NCBI GenBank assembly: GCA_947644185.1
Contig: CANRZC010000005.1
Coordinates: 1 to 22,537, forward strand
Origin: an uncultured Acetatifactor sp.
GTDB taxonomy: Bacteria > Bacillota > Clostridia > Lachnospirales > Lachnospiraceae
Reading direction: 5' to 3'
Length of the DNA: 22,537 nucleotides
Made by a program: the position numbers and the translations under genes. The notes beneath the pieces are model-generated. The model was not told the DNA's origin. It searched no databases and saw only the letters and a program-made list of their open reading frames with translations. This document shows, piece by piece, positions 1 to 7,567 of this stretch. The first letter of the stretch is position 1; every line of letters begins with the position of its first letter.

Positions 1-1751
1 TCCGCCTTTCCTATGCCATTTCCATGAAGCAAATTGGCAAGGGCATTGACCAGAGCGAAGATGATGGAGGACAGCAGGAACTTTACCTCAGGAATCAGGT
101 TGTCCCGCACCATGTTCTTGTACACGAATACCACGATTTGGTCTGTGCCAGAGGCCATGCGGTCGGTCACTGTGTGGCTGCCGAAATCCGTGTAGCTGTC
201 TTTGGTCTGAATGGCGTCCAGTCTGGCCTGGAGATCGGCTGGGGCTTTTTCTTTCAGATTGGCTACCAGCAATTTATAGTAAGGAACCATGGTTTTTGCG
301 GCCTTGTCGGTAACTACGATTAGATAGTCCGCTCCGTTGTGGCCGTTCTGGGACAGGGGGTCTGTGGGGATGCCGGCGCAGGTGAGAGGCCCCTGGGGGC
401 TGTTTATCTCTAATTCTCTGGTAAAGTCTCCGGTTTCATTCCATACCCTTTTTTTCAGGTGGAGCAGGTACTGGCCCTCTTCCAGCTCCAGGGCAGGGAG
501 GTCCTCCATCTTGCGGATGCGGTTGTAGTCGGAGAGGGCGATATAGGTGTCGTATCTGTAGTATGCCCAGGAATCTCCCTGTTGGATTTTGGATTGGTTT
601 GGGGTTCCGTCGCTGTTTTTGTAGTCATCCCCAAAGATGTTCAGGTGGGTGTACAGCCAGGTATTGACTGTATTGGTACTATTTTGGTAAATCAGATAGG
701 TATGGCTTTCCAGGAGTTGGCCGTCCTGTTGGATGAGGTCCAGCTCTGGGCGAAAATCGTCCTCCACATTATCGCTGAAAATCTGCACGTCAAAGGGCCA
801 TTTGGTGGCCAGGATCTGGTTCTGGAAATCATTGAACATCATGGCGATGGCGCAGCCCAACAGGGCCAGCACGAACAGGGAGGTAAGTGTGCCCAGGGTA
901 AAGCGTAGTGCCCTGATTTTGGAGGCGAATTGCCGCAGGAGGAACAGGTTCTGTCCTTTGAAGATGCCGCGGCCCTTTTTTCGTATATAGCAGATAATCC
1001 AGGCTGCCACTCCGGTGTAGAACAGGTAGATGGTGAGCACCAGGCCTATGAGGAAGGCGATGACGGTGGCGCTGTTCCAGTCCTTGTAGAGGAACAGCAT
1101 CAGGCCAAAGAGCAGGAGGAACAGCAGGGCCACAGGGAGGGCAAGGCGCTTTGCCGCCTCATGGGACTCATGGATTTTGTCATTTTGCCTTTCGCTGTTC
1201 ATCAGGGCATGGATGTTCATTTTGCGGAAGCGCCTGCGGCAGCGAAACAGCGCCAGCAGGTAGCCGCCGCTGTAGCAGGCTGCGGTGGTGAGCAGGCACC
1301 AGCCGTTCCATTCCAGCCGGATGCGGTATTCCATCTGGATGCAGCTGTAGAGAATGGCCATGAGTATCTGCTGCAGCAGCATTCCCAGGGCGATGCCCCC
1401 CGCGAAAGCCCCTGCCCCCAGCACCAGGCTTTCCCGCATGTACAGTCTGGCAATCTCTTTTTTCTTCATGCCAATGAGCAGGTAGATGCCGAACTCCCGG
1501 CTGCGTTTTTCCAGGATGAAACGGACCATGTAGTTGATCAGCCAGGCCAGAATCAGGACTACGAAAAAGCTGGCAAGGCCTATGAGGATGGCCAGCAGCA
1601 GGGCCACTTCAAAGAGCTGCATGATTTCCCGGGAAAATATCAGGGAATGGAAAGCGAACATGATGGCGGACACCACTGTCATGGTAAGGAAATACACCAG
1701 GTAATCCCTAGCGGAGCGCATTACATTGCGCAGGGCAAGCTTAGCTAACAT
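1..1751 (-). CDS. BceB-type ABC transporter permease (FtsX fold), partial
   Basis: Membrane subunit of a BceAB-type transporter, a family that protects Gram-positive cells from peptide antibiotics and signals to a partner kinase. The frame is open from an ATG at 1751 to the window edge (583 codons, 3' end missing). Seen in the translation: hydrophobic segments near residues 17-40, 47-78, 107-137, 150-169, two between about 203 and 247, and one near 285-305. A large hydrophilic stretch follows (about 306-560), matching the big extracellular domain between helices 7 and 8 in this family. The motif SREFGIYLLIGMKKKEIARL (84-103) after helix 2 is the typical FtsX/BceB coupling loop. A strong ribosome site (AGGAGGTG) precedes the start, and the gene overlaps the end of the ATPase gene by 11 bp, so the two are co-translated. 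The last visible hydrophobic segment (about 563-583) should be helix 8. Confidence 0.88.
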   Translation of the reverse strand, partial: MLAKLALRNVMRSARDYLVYFLTMTVVSAIMFAFHSLIFSREIMQLFEVALLLAILIGLASFFVVLILAWLINYMVRFILEKRSREFGIYLLIGMKKKEIARLYMRESLVLGAGAFAGGIALGMLLQQILMAILYSCIQMEYRIRLEWNGWCLLTTAACYSGGYLLALFRCRRRFRKMNIHALMNSERQNDKIHESHEAAKRLALPVALLFLLLFGLMLFLYKDWNSATVIAFLIGLVLTIYLFYTGVAAWIICYIRKKGRGIFKGQNLFLLRQFASKIRALRFTLGTLTSLFVLALLGCAIAMMFNDFQNQILATKWPFDVQIFSDNVEDDFRPELDLIQQDGQLLESHTYLIYQNSTNTVNTWLYTHLNIFGDDYKNSDGTPNQSKIQQGDSWAYYRYDTYIALSDYNRIRKMEDLPALELEEGQYLLHLKKRVWNETGDFTRELEINSPQGPLTCAGIPTDPLSQNGHNGADYLIVVTDKAAKTMVPYYKLLVANLKEKAPADLQARLDAIQTKDSYTDFGSHTVTDRMASGTDQIVVFVYKNMVRDNLIPEVKFLLSSIIFALVNALANLLHGNGIGKA

Positions 1752-2511
1752 CGGAGAGTTCACCTCCTGTCAGGGACAATACGTCCAGAATTTCGTTTAG
1801 AAATGTACGGCGGGTTTTGGGGCCCCGGCGCAGCTCGTGGAAGATTTGGCCGTCTTTTAAAAAGAGGATGCGGTCGCAGTAGCTGGCGGAGAACGCGTCG
1901 TGGGTCACCATGAAGATGGTGGCGGTCAGCTTCCTGTTTATGTCTGTAAAGGTCTCTAACAGGGTCTGGGCGGAGCGGGAATCCAGGGCCCCTGTGGGCT
2001 CGTCTGCAAGCAGCAGCTTTGGGCGGTTTACCAGGGCCCTGGCGCAGGCGCAGCGCTGTTTTTGGCCGCCGGAGACCTGGTAGGGGAATTTGTCTCCAAT
2101 GTCCGCTATCCCCAAGAGTGTGAGCATTTCCTGGCAGCGGTCCAGGATTTCCTGTTTGCCCAGTCTGTGGAGGCTTAAGGCCAGCAGGATGTTTTCCTGG
2201 ATGGTGAGGGTGTCCAGGAGGTTGTATTCCTGAAAGACAAAGCCCAGATTTTCTTTGCGAAATTCCGATAGTTTATTTTCCGATAGTTCTGTAATGTCTA
2301 CATTTTCGTAATAGATATGTCCTGCGGTGACGCTGTCGATGGTGGAGAGCATGTTTAGGAGTGTGGTTTTGCCGGAGCCGGAGGCGCCCATGACCCCCAC
2401 GAACTCGCCTTTGTCCACATGAAAACTGACCCGGTCCACGGCTTTGGCGGCAGCAGCGCCGTTGCCGTAGTATTTTTCCACGTCGCATACCTGGATATAG
2501 TGATTTTCCAT
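1741..2511 (-). CDS. BceA-type ABC transporter ATPase
   Basis: Nucleotide-binding subunit partnering the downstream permease; ATP hydrolysis on the inner membrane face drives peptide-antibiotic detoxification and signalling. The protein is 256 aa from the ATG at 2511. Walker A is GASGSGKTT at residues 42-50, followed by a Q-loop (FVFQEYNLL), the signature VSGGQKQR, Walker B LLLADEPTGALD and the switch histidine in MVTHD. Length and motifs fit the MacB/LolD/BceA class. An ATG 17 codons upstream (2562) is also open, but the 2511 start has AGGGAGG at good spacing and begins the conserved fold, so I prefer it. The gene is last but one in a minus-strand unit whose upstream neighbour is the yesM-like kinase gene, 145 bp away. 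That gap carries a plausible regulated promoter. Confidence 0.92.
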   Translation of the reverse strand: MENHYIQVCDVEKYYGNGAAAAKAVDRVSFHVDKGEFVGVMGASGSGKTTLLNMLSTIDSVTAGHIYYENVDITELSENKLSEFRKENLGFVFQEYNLLDTLTIQENILLALSLHRLGKQEILDRCQEMLTLLGIADIGDKFPYQVSGGQKQRCACARALVNRPKLLLADEPTGALDSRSAQTLLETFTDINRKLTATIFMVTHDAFSASYCDRILFLKDGQIFHELRRGPKTRRTFLNEILDVLSLTGGELSDVS

Positions 2512-2561
2512 TGTCCAAACCTCCCTGTTTGCCAAAAGCTGGCATGTGCTTTTTCGTGTCA

Positions 2562-2590
2562 ATTATAGCAGATAAGGGCCCGGGATGGTA
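2562..2590 (-). promoter_or_regulatory. Candidate bceA promoter with weak -35
   Basis: On the minus strand a perfect TATAAT (plus 2562-2567) lies 17 bp from TACCAT (plus 2585-2590), a poor -35. A good -10 with a poor -35 is what an activator-dependent promoter looks like. Expected start of transcription is near 2555, about 45 bp before the ATPase start codon. Confidence 0.5.
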
Positions 2591-2608
2591 TCAGGTTTTC
2601 TTGCGGTA

Positions 2609-2649
2609 ATCTTTCTGTTTTGAAAGATATGGGGCGTCATTTGAAAGAC
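2609..2649 (-). promoter_or_regulatory. Candidate response-regulator operator upstream of bceA
   Basis: A perfect 7-bp inverted repeat, ATCTTTC / GAAAGAT with a 6-bp spacer, spans 2609-2628. A further half-site GAAAGAC at 2643-2649 is a direct repeat of the second arm, displaced by exactly 21 bp (two helical turns). The set sits just upstream of the weak -35, where an OmpR-family activator such as BceR would bind. Assignment to the BceR-like protein at 12167-12829 is inference. Confidence 0.45.
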
Positions 2650-2656
2650 ACAGCCG

Positions 2657-4378
2657 TCATTTCAGAATCGTCAGCACGGCCGACAGCCGCCCCTCTTCGG
2701 TGCGCCGGTAGGTGAGGCAGCTGGCATTGCCGTAGTGGAGCTGCAGGCGTTCGTTCACATTGCGGATGCCGAAGCCGCTGCTGACTTTCAGGTCCGTGTC
2801 CTCGTGGCGCAGAAAGGCATTGAGCTTTTGGGGATTTTCGCCTGCGCCGTTGTCCGTGACGGTAATGTGAAAGCCTCCGGGAACCAGAGTGACCTCCACC
2901 ACAATGGACAGGGAGGGCAGGTCGGGGTTGTGGAGCACTGCATTTTCCACCAGGGGCTGCAGGGTGAATTTTGGGATACTGACAGCGTCCAGAAGCTCCT
3001 TTGGGGCGCGGACAGAGAGGGTGATGTCACTGGGGCGCTCCAACTGGTAAATGCGGATGAACTCCCGGATGTTGTCCAGTTCCTGGCTTAAGGTGGCCAG
3101 GGCGTCGGGCTGGGAGATGCTGTAGTGCATCAGGTTGGAGATGGAGGAGACGATGTCCGCGATGGCGTCCTCCTTTTTGCACAGGGCCATCCAACTGACG
3201 CTGTCTAAGGCATTGTAGAGAAAGTGGGGGTTGATCTGGGCCTGGAGGGCGTGGAGGATGGCGGTGCGTTTGGCATGGTTCTCCCCAATGAGACGGTCTA
3301 CCAGTGCATTTTCCCTGTGAATCAGGTCGGAGAAGCTTCTGCAGAGCATTTTTAGCTCCGGGTCCCGGTATACATGCAAAAGGCCGGTGTCGAAGCTTCG
3401 GGTATCCTGGATGCTGCCGATGAGGCTGGCCAGGGAAATGACAGGCGCAGTGATTTTGCGGGACAGCAGATAGAGCACCCCGATGAGGATGAAAAGGGTC
3501 AGGGCAGCAAAGAGCAGGTAGGGAAGCAGGGCATCCCGCACCATGGCTTCAATGCTGGCATAGGGGGTGAGAAAGGTCAGGAACAAGTCGTCATCTATGG
3601 AGGCTTTGCTGATCAGGTACCGTTCTGCCTCCTGGGAATTGTCCTCGGACAGCAGAGAGAGGGGCGCGCTGCCGGAGGAATAGAGGATTTCTCCGTATTC
3701 ATTGGTGAGAAAGATGCTGCTGTCTGCAGTGGCGAATTCCAGGGTCAGCTTTTCCAGAAAGGCGGCCTGGGGGATAGCGATGACCACCACGCCGATGCTG
3801 TGGTTGATGGAGGATTTCAGGTAATAGTTCCAGACGCATCTGGCATAGCAGAGTTCCTGGGTGTCTTCGTTTAGGAAGAAGTAGGGGGACCAGGTGGTTT
3901 CCAGAGTCCGCGCGTACCATTCCTCAGAAGACACATTGCGGGAGGCATACACATTGCAGGTGCGGGTCTCTACCTGTTGGGAAAGGCCATGGGCATCCAG
4001 GTGGGCGGCCAGGGGGAAATCATCGTTTAGATAGAGTAGAAATCTGCAGTCCAGATTGAATGTGAAGAGCTGCTGGTTCAGGTATTTTGTAAATTTTTTC
4101 CGCAGAAATTCTTTTGTGCGGAACATGTCCAGAGACGTGCCGGTGTCTAGGCTTAGGCTTTTTCCGATTTCCTCATCGTTGACCAACTGAAAGGGAACCA
4201 TGCTGAAAGAATCGATATAGTTTTCAAAAATGGTCTCGTTGTATTTCTGCAGATTGCTCTGCTGCTGCCCGATTTCCTGTAACAGCACTGAGCGGAAAAT
4301 GATATAAATCAAAAAATAGGAAATGAGAAAGACAATAGACAGTGTGCCGCAGAGGATGAGGAATATTTTTTTGCGCAT
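2657..4378 (-). CDS. YesM-like sensor histidine kinase
   Basis: Membrane sensor of a carbohydrate-responsive two-component system (573 aa). Seen in order: transmembrane helix at about 5-28; an extracellular sensing region of about 250 residues (30-283); a second helix at about 284-305; a HAMP-like linker; the LytS/YesM-class histidine kinase box with QINPHFLYNALD and its phospho-acceptor His385; an N box LQPLVENAVLH; and ATP-lid motifs DNGAGE and GFGIRNVNERL in the ATPase domain. This class phosphorylates AraC-type regulators such as YesN. The regulator gene lies 13 bp upstream in the same unit, and the two diverge from sugar ABC permease genes. This is the classic arrangement for sensing the transported oligosaccharide, sometimes through the binding protein. 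The ligand cannot be read from sequence. Confidence 0.92.
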   Translation of the reverse strand: MRKKIFLILCGTLSIVFLISYFLIYIIFRSVLLQEIGQQQSNLQKYNETIFENYIDSFSMVPFQLVNDEEIGKSLSLDTGTSLDMFRTKEFLRKKFTKYLNQQLFTFNLDCRFLLYLNDDFPLAAHLDAHGLSQQVETRTCNVYASRNVSSEEWYARTLETTWSPYFFLNEDTQELCYARCVWNYYLKSSINHSIGVVVIAIPQAAFLEKLTLEFATADSSIFLTNEYGEILYSSGSAPLSLLSEDNSQEAERYLISKASIDDDLFLTFLTPYASIEAMVRDALLPYLLFAALTLFILIGVLYLLSRKITAPVISLASLIGSIQDTRSFDTGLLHVYRDPELKMLCRSFSDLIHRENALVDRLIGENHAKRTAILHALQAQINPHFLYNALDSVSWMALCKKEDAIADIVSSISNLMHYSISQPDALATLSQELDNIREFIRIYQLERPSDITLSVRAPKELLDAVSIPKFTLQPLVENAVLHNPDLPSLSIVVEVTLVPGGFHITVTDNGAGENPQKLNAFLRHEDTDLKVSSGFGIRNVNERLQLHYGNASCLTYRRTEEGRLSAVLTILK

Positions 4379-4391
4379 AGGGGTCTCCTTA

Positions 4392-5459
4392 TTAAAGTTG
4401 GCAGTTGCGGTATTCTGTGGGATTCATGCCAATGTTTTTGCGGAACAGGGAGGAAAAGTAGCCGGGATCCTCATAGCCGCATAGATGGGCAATCTCGCCG
4501 ATGGAATGGCCGGGGGCCCGCAGGAGCTCACAGGCATGCTCCAGCCGCTTTTGGGTCACATAGCTGTTCAGATTCTTTCCGGCTCCCTGTTTGAAAAGAG
4601 TGCTGAGCCAGGAAAGCGTGATGTTCATCTCCTCCGCCATGGCGGAGATGGAGAAATTGGGGTCTGTGTAGTGCGCCTCAATATACTGCAGGGCATACCG
4701 GTAGAGGGCGGAGGTATTGTTGCCTTTCTGGGCCAGCAACAGATGCAGAATGTCAAAGTACAGCTCCTCCAGATAGTTGGCTTTGGATGTGGGGTTGGGC
4801 AGCGCGTACCAGGACTGGAGGGTGTGGCCTTTGGAGGCATACAGGGACTGGGGGGTAAAATGTATCTTCGCCAGATAGTCGTACAGCAATGTGATCAGGC
4901 GGCCACCCATGATATCGCAGGAGGATCTGTCTTCCATGCAGCCGCGGTAGAGAGGGGAGCGGAAGAAGTCTTCGATTGCATTTACATCGTGGCTCTGGAG
5001 GGCCTGGGCAATCTCCTGGGGATAATTGCTGTGGGTCATGTCGGCTATTTTTTGGCGGGAGGATTCTCTGGCCTCATAGAGCTGTGTCAGGATGTCTTCC
5101 AATTGCTTTAGCTTCTGCCTGGTCACGGGCTTAAGGATATAGTGGTTTACATGGTACTGCATGGCACTTTTGGCGTATTCGAATTCTCGGTAGCCAGAGA
5201 GCAGGATCAGGGGGATGCCTGTGAGAAGCGGGGACTCATGGATCTGTCTGGCCAGTTCAATGCCGTCCACATGGGGCATGCGGATATCGGAGATAATGGC
5301 ATCCGGCCGGCAGCTCTGGAGAAATTCCAGGGCCTGGGCGCCGTCAGAGACACAGCCGCACAGACTTCCATGAAAGCGGGACCAGTTGAGCTGCTGTTTT
5401 AGCCCATCTAATACAATTTGCTGATCATCGACCAATAATACCTTGAAAATCGTTGACAT
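4392..5459 (-). CDS. YesN-like response regulator, AraC-type
   Basis: Cytoplasmic transcription regulator of 355 aa. The N-terminal receiver domain (about 5-125) has the acidic pair DD at 11-12, phospho-acceptor Asp58 in ISDIRMPHVDG, and the conserved Lys in ILKPV. A middle region of about 120 residues without a recognisable fold follows. The C-terminal AraC/XylS double helix-turn-helix (about 255-355) ends in the typical GYEDPGYFSSLFRKNIGMNPTEYR signature split over its last helices. It is the expected target of the YesM-like kinase encoded 13 bp downstream and probably activates the divergent sugar-transport genes from 5633. The start has GAGGGAGA about 9 bp upstream. Candidate binding elements lie within the 173-bp divergent promoter region. 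Confidence 0.92.
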   Translation of the reverse strand: MSTIFKVLLVDDQQIVLDGLKQQLNWSRFHGSLCGCVSDGAQALEFLQSCRPDAIISDIRMPHVDGIELARQIHESPLLTGIPLILLSGYREFEYAKSAMQYHVNHYILKPVTRQKLKQLEDILTQLYEARESSRQKIADMTHSNYPQEIAQALQSHDVNAIEDFFRSPLYRGCMEDRSSCDIMGGRLITLLYDYLAKIHFTPQSLYASKGHTLQSWYALPNPTSKANYLEELYFDILHLLLAQKGNNTSALYRYALQYIEAHYTDPNFSISAMAEEMNITLSWLSTLFKQGAGKNLNSYVTQKRLEHACELLRAPGHSIGEIAHLCGYEDPGYFSSLFRKNIGMNPTEYRNCQL

Positions 5460-5490
5460 TCCACATATCTCCCTCTGTATTATTTCTTAT

Positions 5491-5519
5491 ATATTAGTTA
5501 AAATGACCAATTCTGTCAA
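5491..5519 (-). promoter_or_regulatory. Promoter for yesN-yesM pair
   Basis: On the minus strand, consensus TTGACA (plus 5514-5519) is followed after 17 bp by TAATAT (plus 5491-5496). It lies about 32 bp before the yesN-like start codon, so the leader is short. The spacer contains one copy of the TGACCAA element discussed under findings. Confidence 0.65.
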
Positions 5520-5586
5520 TGGCAGGCATGGCAGAATGAAAAAAATTCATAGTGACTTAAAAAACTTCAAATTGAGGAGTTGGTCA
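5504..5586. promoter_or_regulatory. Inverted TGACCAA elements in the divergent promoters
   Basis: TGACCAA at 5504-5510 lies in the spacer of the minus-strand promoter. Its inverse TTGGTCA at 5580-5586 lies in the spacer of the plus-strand promoter. Each site is placed so that one regulator could touch both promoters. Between them is a short palindrome, ATGAA / TTCAT with a 5-bp A spacer (5536-5550). Recognition by the YesN-like protein is inferred, not shown. Confidence 0.35.
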
Positions 5587-5600
5587 AAAGAATTTATAAT
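5572..5600 (+). promoter_or_regulatory. Promoter for the sugar-transport operon
   Basis: TTGAGG (5572-5577) is followed after exactly 17 bp by a perfect TATAAT (5595-5600). It lies about 32 bp before the first permease start codon. It faces away from the yesN promoter, with roughly 50 bp between the two -35 hexamers. Confidence 0.65.
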
Positions 5601-5632
5601 TTAAATAGAAACAGCAAAGGGGGAAAGCAACC

Positions 5633-6565
5633 GTGGCAAGAAAGAAAAAGAAAGAAAAAAAAGCCAATCCGGCGGTGGTCCGGGAAAACATACAACTGTA
5701 TCTGCTGATGCTTCCTGTTTTTATCCTGATCATCATCTTCTGCTATGGGCCAATGTTTGGCCTGGTGATAGCGTTTCAGGATTACATGCCTGGCTCTCCA
5801 TTTTTCGGGGAGGGTGTGGACTGGATGGGGCTTCGACATTTTCAGAGGTTTATCCAAGGGAAATTTTTTGGCAGGCTGATTCAGAATACCCTGGTGCTCA
5901 GCGGGCTGAATCTATTGTTTGGATTTACAGCGCCTATTCTCTTCGCTTTGCTCATTGACCAGATCAAGCGGATTCGGTTTAAGAAATTTGTCCAGACCTC
6001 CAGCTATATGCCTTACTTTATTTCCACAGTGGTGGTGGCGGGCATGGTGCTTTCTTTTATCGATAAGGGGGGGATGATTAGTCATTTCCTTTCACTGTTT
6101 GGACTGCCGGATCAGAACTGGCGGGAGCAGGCTTCGGCCTTTCCAGCCATCTATACAGTGACCAATGTGTGGAAAGGGTTCGGCTTTGGCAGCATCCTGT
6201 ATATCTCGGCCATTACCTCTATTGACCAGAACCAGTATGAGTCCGCCCGGATTGACGGGGCCAACAGGGGGCAGCAGTGCTGGTACATTACTTTGCCTGG
6301 CATCAAGAACATTATCGCTATCAATCTGATTATGGCCATCGGCGGGATTCTGGGGACCAACAGCGACTTGATTTTGCTGTTGTATACGCCGGCCACCTAT
6401 GAGGTGGCGGATGTCATAGGCACTTACACATATCGTCTGGGTATCCAGGGGGGTCAGTACAGTTATACGGCTGCGGCGGGGCTGTTTATGTCGATAATCG
6501 GTTTTACACTTACTTATATCGCAAATAAAGTGAGCAACAAGATGACCGGGTACGGCCTGTGGTAG
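5633..6565 (+). CDS. LplB-type sugar ABC transporter permease
   Basis: First permease of a carbohydrate uptake transporter of the family that imports oligosaccharides in Firmicutes (310 aa). It starts at GTG, with AAAGGGGG about 9 bp upstream. A very basic N-terminus (lysine runs) precedes about six hydrophobic helices, the first near residues 22-43. The cytoplasmic EAA loop, which docks to the ATPase, reads YESARIDGANRGQQCWYITL. The sequence GPMFGLVIAFQDY after helix 1 is typical of the LplB/YtcP group. The gene heads an operon with a second permease 11 bp downstream and then the binding protein. No ATPase gene is present, so a shared MsmX-like ATPase encoded elsewhere is the expected partner (known for this family, inferred here). 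Confidence 0.93.
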   Translation: MARKKKKEKKANPAVVRENIQLYLLMLPVFILIIIFCYGPMFGLVIAFQDYMPGSPFFGEGVDWMGLRHFQRFIQGKFFGRLIQNTLVLSGLNLLFGFTAPILFALLIDQIKRIRFKKFVQTSSYMPYFISTVVVAGMVLSFIDKGGMISHFLSLFGLPDQNWREQASAFPAIYTVTNVWKGFGFGSILYISAITSIDQNQYESARIDGANRGQQCWYITLPGIKNIIAINLIMAIGGILGTNSDLILLLYTPATYEVADVIGTYTYRLGIQGGQYSYTAAAGLFMSIIGFTLTYIANKVSNKMTGYGLW

Positions 6566-6576
6566 GGGAGAAGCGT

Positions 6577-7485
6577 ATGAAGACAGTGAGAACGAGAAAC
6601 AAAATCAGAGAGGGAAATCCGGTGGTCACAGGGATTCTGTATCTGCTGACGATTCTGGTCTGTGCAGTGACTCTATATCCTATGTACTATGTGCTGATAC
6701 TTTCCATCAGCGCGCCCCAGCATGCGGCGGGCATGGATGTGTACCTGTTCCCAAAGGGATTTTCTCTGGACGCCTACAGAATGCTGGTGGGCGATGGGGA
6801 GATGTGGCGGGCCTATGCCAATACCATCCTGTATACAGTGGCCACTACGTTTTTGATGCTGGTGACTTGTGTGCTGGTGGCTTACCCTCTGACTTATAAG
6901 AGGTTGATGGGGAGAAAGTATGTGAATATGTTCCTGCTGATTCCCATGTATTTCTCAGGGGGCATGATTCCGTCTTTCCTGTTGATTACAAAGCTGGGGC
7001 TCTATGACAGTCCCCTGTCCCAGATCATTCCGGCCTGCTTTTCCATCTGGAACATTATCCTGATGAAAGCCTTTTTCTCCAGCATTCCGGAGGGACTGCG
7101 GGAGGCGGCGAAAATCGATGGGGGAGGCGTGGTGCAGATTCTGCTCCATGTGTATCTGCCGCTGTCTAAGCCTATCCTGGCTGTGATTGCTGTCTACACT
7201 ATTGTAGGCAGATGGAATAGCTGGTTTGATGCGCTGGTGTATCTGCCCAGGACAGAGTGGCAGCCGCTGCAGTTGTTCTTACGCAGACTTTTGGTGGAGA
7301 ATACAAAGCAGGTGACAGAGATGATGAATCCGGAAATGGCAGCCGAGATGGTGCGCAAGCAAATGTCAGGGGCGCAGTTGAAATACGCCATGATTATCTT
7401 TACTTCATTGCCGGTATTGTTTACCTATCCCTTTTTCCAGAAATATTTTGTGAAGGGGGTTATGCTGGGGTCATTAAAGGAGTGA
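6577..7485 (+). CDS. LplC-type sugar ABC transporter permease
   Basis: Second permease of the sugar importer (302 aa), pairing with the LplB-like protein. It has about six hydrophobic helices, the first around residues 20-42, and the EAA loop EGLREAAKIDGGGVVQILLH followed by VYLPLSKPILAV. The C-terminus FFQKYFVKGVMLGSLKE is the usual ending of the YtcP/LplC group. A GTG at 6559 is in frame, but it overlaps the preceding gene and lacks a ribosome site. The ATG at 6577 has GGGGAG six bases upstream and starts 11 bp after the first permease stops, so I use it. Confidence 0.93.
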   Translation: MKTVRTRNKIREGNPVVTGILYLLTILVCAVTLYPMYYVLILSISAPQHAAGMDVYLFPKGFSLDAYRMLVGDGEMWRAYANTILYTVATTFLMLVTCVLVAYPLTYKRLMGRKYVNMFLLIPMYFSGGMIPSFLLITKLGLYDSPLSQIIPACFSIWNIILMKAFFSSIPEGLREAAKIDGGGVVQILLHVYLPLSKPILAVIAVYTIVGRWNSWFDALVYLPRTEWQPLQLFLRRLLVENTKQVTEMMNPEMAAEMVRKQMSGAQLKYAMIIFTSLPVLFTYPFFQKYFVKGVMLGSLKE

Positions 7486-7537
7486 GGGACCCAGTTTCTG
7501 ATAGATAGCCCTGAAATGTAACTATTCAATTTTTGCG

Positions 7538-7554
7538 TCCTGTGAGAGACAGGA
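7538..7554 (+). other. Small intercistronic hairpin before the binding-protein gene
   Basis: TCCTGT pairs with ACAGGA around a 5-base loop, directly upstream of the ribosome site AAGGAGG (7557-7563). Binding-protein genes are often expressed above their permeases, and such a stem could protect the downstream mRNA segment. That role is inference, and six base pairs is weak. Confidence 0.25.
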
Positions 7555-7567
7555 AGAAGGAGGAACC

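Noticed and set aside
930..1748. Long plus-strand open frame (272 codons) and a neighbour at 459-908
   Set aside because: Both lie opposite the BceB-type permease frame, which has family motifs and a strong ribosome site. The plus-strand products are rich in Gln, His and Glu without any recognisable fold.
5536..5550. ATGAA / TTCAT palindrome in the divergent promoter region as a separate operator
   Set aside because: Only five base pairs per arm in an A-rich stretch; not distinct enough from chance to claim on its own.
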